DNA from: Thamnaconus septentrionalis
Taxonomy: Eukaryota > Chordata > Actinopteri > Tetraodontiformes > Monacanthidae
Reading direction: 5' to 3'
Assembly: GCA_009823395.1 (NCBI GenBank)
Contig: CM020509.1
Coordinates: 20,035,001-20,099,000 of the forward strand
DNA length: 64,000 nt
Made by a program: the position numbers and the translations under genes. Below the pieces are notes generated by a model that did no database searches, was not told the DNA's origin, and saw only the letters and a program-made list of their open reading frames with translations. Below are positions 60,722-64,000 of this stretch, in pieces. Numbering within the stretch: the stretch's first letter is position 1; each line of letters opens with the position of its first letter.

Positions 60722-61107
60722 TGGATGATGGTCTGCAGGAGCTTCTACACCAGCATAAGATCAGCCTGAAGAGGAGACGTGAACGTGTGACTGAAGGTGA
60801 AGAAACAGGAAGTCAACCTCAACAGCATCTTCTGAGCTCTACATCACTGAAGGACAGAGTGGAGAGAAGCATCAACATCTTCCGGTGTCTGATGGAGGTG
60901 AAGGATCAGTCTGTGCGTCAAGAGATCCAAGACCTCCTCAAGTCAGAGAAAAGTTCAGAGAAGAAACTCTCAGATATCCAGTGTTGAGCTCTGGCCTACA
61001 TGCTGCAGATGTCAGAGGAGGTTCGAGATGAGTTGGACTTGATGAAGTACAAAGGAGGAGTGAAGATTGAGACTGATTCCAGCAGTGAGGAATTGCAGAA
61101 AGGCTGA
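60722..61107 (+). pseudogene. NLR remnant: FISNA-side and NACHT-LRR linker exon
   Basis: After acceptor CTGCTCCAG the frame gives DDGLQELLHQHKISLKRRR and ERVTEGEETGSQ, typical of the segment before NACHT. It then passes directly to LKDRVERSINIFRCLME, KKLSDIQC, a stop at 60985-60987, and ALAYMLQMSEEV, which in relatives lies after NACHT. The exon ends with RNCRKA in another frame at a GTAAGT donor (61108). The NACHT coding block has been lost between about 60820 and 60850. Confidence 0.75.
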
Positions 61108-62506
61108 GTAAGTCGAGATGTTTGTGTCAACACAATCCACCAGTTTTGCAGTGAAAATGCACAATAAACACGTGCAGTTTGTACAACTTCAACACTGTGA
61201 TGTCACAAACCAGCTGTGGAGAGTTTTTCATCTTCATAAAGTAATAAATATAGCAGTAGAGATTTGTCAGAATAATGACAGATGAATAAAAAGCCAGACA
61301 GCCCCAGGCTCCATATTCTGCATGATTCCATCCACCAATAATAATCTGTGTCTCCATCCTAGCACTGTTCTCTACATCTACAGAGGTTTTAGATTATTAA
61401 TGTTGTGAAACTGCTCCACTGGAGTTTGATGACGAATAAAGGTCTAGAAGTTGACAGAATGGACCTTTAATGACTGTGAGGCGGACTGTCGTCCTGTAAG
61501 ACGTTTTTTTCATACGCAGCAACCTTTCCCAGTTCAGCAGCTCATTCATCAAATGAGCTTCCTGATGGTTTCCAGTGTCTGAGCAACATCTGTGTCCAGT
61601 CCTTCAACCATCAGGGTTCAGTAGTGAAGCTCCTGAGGGATCTCGTCAACAGCAGAAACTATTTACTGGACACTCTGGGGTCAGTACTGGTTTGGAACCA
61701 GTGGATGATGGTTTCAGCACGAAACACAGTTAGTAGAACACCAAAAATTGAGTATTCCCAGTAAAACCCTCCCTCAGGAATACTGTGTGTAGACGTGGAT
61801 GATTGATTAAATATTTCATTGATCAATTTTGCAATGGGATGAATGTAGTGCAATTCCTACCTTCACTGCTAGTTGGTGCCAGGGGCAGGTTAAAGGTTGG
61901 TGATGCAATTCACTTGCCTTTTGGGTTAGTGATGTGGGCAAGAAACGCCAGAATCAGTCTTGGTACAGTTTCACACTAGCAGGGAGTTCTTGACGATACG
62001 CAAGGATTTGAGCCACTCTTTAATGAGCCAGTCAAACAGCGACATTAGACTCATTTTGCATTCATTTGAATAACAGGATATGAGTTCCATAAAACTCAGA
62101 ATGATATGGTGGTGATCAGTAAAAACACAACCAGCAACAAAATGATGTTTGTGTTTGTGAGTGCGTGCTGTGGGTGCAATGTGTTTCTGCTCATTTGCTA
62201 GCAAATGAGTTTGGGGAGACTATTTATGTAATAAATGCGACAACAGAACTATGTGACAGAGAGCGTGAGACGAAGGTTTATGTGGCCGCTGCCACTCAGG
62301 CGATGCCTTCATGATGTTCCAAGTAAGTCCACAGGCCGAGGTGATGACACTGCACTCTCTGTGCTCCTCTGTCCATGTGATGGCTACACTAGTGGTTTGG
62401 CATTTAGTCGATGTTTTGGAGGTTTTTTCTGTGTTCGTAACCGCTGATAATTAAGTCGATCAGACAAAATTATAAGGTTATTTTGAAAGGAAAAAAATCT
62501 TTGCTG

Positions 62507-62615
62507 GCAATCAATCAATCAACTTTTATTTGTACAGCGCTAAATCACATCCAAAGACGTCTCAAAGCGCTTTGTACAATCAGAGAAAAGGCAACCAACT
62601 GGGCCCCCAGAGCAA
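62507..62615 (-). repeat. Teleost SINE/LINE tail with (AATC)n
   Basis: AATCAATCAATCAACTTTTA leads into TTTGTACAGCGCTAAATCAC and TCTCAAAGCGCTTTGTACAA, a very common fish repeat. On the minus strand the AATC repeat is its 3' tail. Confidence 0.65.
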
Positions 62616-62784
62616 GCAATAAAAAAAAAAAAGTGATTTGGGATGGTTGTTATTAAAAAGTAATAATAATAATTGTGACCAAAAACATTGTTGCTTTTGT
62701 GGCTGAAAGAAAATGACTTTATGCCGAATATTACAAATTTTACAGCAACAAAAGTAAAAAAAAAAAAAAAGGGGTAAGGAAAAT

Positions 62785-62935
62785 CAAGACAAAGACGAGA
62801 TGAGAGACTAAGTCAAAGACTAGACGAAAACTAAAAGACTGGAAACCACACGAAAGACAAAACAAAAACTTGGACAAAAGACTCATGACAAAGACTAAAC
62901 CAAAGAAAAGACTGAAAAAAAGAAGACTGAGGCAC
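62785..62935. repeat. Degenerate GACTAAA-type tandem repeat
   Basis: AAGACTA, AAGACGA and AAGACTG words recur about every 10-14 bases over 150 bases. It is too diverged to define a clean unit. Confidence 0.55.
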
Positions 62936-64000
62936 AAAGCCAGATCTACAAGTCTTAAGGTTCAGGGTGGAGGAGGTTCCTCATATTCAAAGAGCCAATG
63001 AGAAGGCTGTTCAACAAAGACAAGCAATGAAATAAAAGAACGTGAAAAACAAAACTGTGATTTTTGTGAGGTGATATACCTAGCACTTTGAACCTGTAGC
63101 GGAGCACGTCTCTCCAAACCTATATAAAACGTTAGAGTGTTGGGCGCCAGACAGGATTCACTCTGTCAGAAAAATAACTTTAAATCTTTAGATAGATATT
63201 ATTTTTATAGTGGAAAGTGTGGAGAGAACCCCCGACTTATGACTATTATACTCCCTACAAAATTTACACAATAAGGAAACCAAAAAGTAAGTTTGCAAGG
63301 TAAGGGTGATTTAAGGTACAACAAAATTCATTACAACTTAAACGGCGAGATTCATAGCCACTTTCTCAAAAATATGCATCAACAAACAAACATTTATACA
63401 AACCCAAAGTTCCTGAAAAAAACACAAGCAATCAAAATCTCAGAGATCAAAACTCCAAAATATTCAAATTAGTCCTTATAATATGTATGTGAGGGTGTGT
63501 GGTCAGGTAGATTCCAGTTCAGACCAGTTCATGAATGTGTGTGTGTGTGTGAGAGAGTGTGAGTGTGTGAGTGGGTGTAGTCAGAGAGGGAGGATGATGA
63601 AGAAGCAAGAGAGCATGTAACTTCAGCAGCCAGGTGGAGAAGCCTGGAGAATAAGGAGGTGGAAGAACTTAGCTGAGGGAGAGGAGAGTGGCCTTTGACC
63701 CGGTCCAAGGAAGGGTTTTGGGGTTCCGAACAGGTTTGCCTGTTCCAGGGAGATCCTTTTTCTTCCTCCTTCAAGACACTGGTTGTCAGGTCCACCTCTA
63801 GTTCACTCCGGTCGTTGCAATTTCTTTTAATCCACATCCAGGTTAGTTATCCTTTTTCTCCTTATCTCACTTCTCACTTTCTTTGGTTCTGCTTCAGCTC
63901 TTTTGGTCTTCTTTGTTTGAATTTCCCGCTTTTTTTGTCAGCACAGGTGTCTCTGATTTATAACTTCCTTCCTCCTTCATCTTGTGTGATGTCACTTCCC

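Larger units (their letters stand above)
58857..61107 (+). pseudogene. NLR-C (NLRC3/NLRP12-like) gene remnant without NACHT
   Basis: The layout follows fish NLR-C immune receptor genes, in order: a leader/first coding exon, repeated short N-terminal exons, a RING-like exon, and an exon resembling FISNA-proximal sequence fused to the NACHT-LRR linker. Key residues are MSVRGAGPSG in the first exon, SLKSDQSR in a mini-exon, CGHWLCRQC in the RING, and ELLHQHKISLKRRRERVTEG followed by RSINIFRCLMEVKDQSVRQE. The Walker A and B motifs and the whole NACHT exon are absent, no LRR exon follows, and several in-frame stops occur. In intact relatives these proteins are cytosolic innate-immune sensors or regulators; this copy cannot encode one. 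Confidence 0.75.
61108..64000. other. Right-end region
   Basis: No gene is supported. It contains a SINE-like tail (62507-62615), a degenerate AAGACTAAA-type repeat (62785-62935), a short GT/GA tract (63536-63575) and an inverted primer-binding-site-like word (63139-63149). NLR LRR exons were looked for downstream of 61107 and not found. Confidence 0.6.

Noticed and set aside
61500..61690. Possible coding fragment after the NLR remnant
   Set aside because: No frame on either strand stays open or resembles an LRR or B30.2 exon.

Overview
The window is vertebrate genomic DNA, most probably from a ray-finned (teleost, likely percomorph) fish. It is intron-rich, dense in CA/GT, GA and trinucleotide microsatellites, and carries typical fish repeats (hAT-type MITEs, a Tx1-clade LINE, SINE-like tails, an NLR-C-type immune gene remnant). 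There are no operons, bacterial signals, CRISPR arrays or other prokaryotic features.

One gene dominates. Four coding exons on the minus strand spell the first 435 residues of an AF4/FMR2-family protein that I identify as aff2 (FMR2). Exon 1 is at 54495-54547, exon 2 at 15669-15789, exon 3 at 6982-7678 and exon 4 at 4292-4725. All splice sites follow GT-AG and the exon phases join cleanly (53 + 121 + 697 + 434 = 1305 coding bases). The gene runs off the left edge; its C-terminal half is outside the window. Intron 1 is about 38.7 kb, intron 2 about 8.0 kb, intron 3 about 2.3 kb. A GC-rich 5' leader with a short CGG run and a (GA)n tract lies just upstream of the start codon.

The introns hold most of the other content. 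Intron 3 has a TIR transposon (5316-6452) with a hAT MITE (5641-6246) nested inside it. Intron 2 has a degraded Tx1/L1-like LINE (about 7893-10647) bounded on both sides by GATA microsatellite. Intron 1 holds hAT MITEs at 22539-23086 and 44273-44823, a MITE with 36-bp TIRs at 32552-33143 that abuts a 1-kb 16-bp minisatellite (33152-34214), a second copy of the intron-3 TIR family (about 46949-47393), a hairpin embedded in a CTT microsatellite, and many simple repeats.

About 4 kb upstream of aff2, in divergent orientation, lies a broken NLR-C (NLRC3/NLRP12-like) gene remnant (58857-61107, plus strand). It keeps the short first coding exon, three duplicated N-terminal mini-exons, a RING-like exon and the NACHT-to-LRR linker exon, but the NACHT ATPase is missing and there are in-frame stops. 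The right end (61108-64000) has only repeat fragments.

I did not find a wholly new biological system. The most notable items are the LINE sitting inside a GATA tract, the nested transposon with a paralogous empty site, the minisatellite adjoining a MITE, and lineage-specific low-complexity expansions in aff2.
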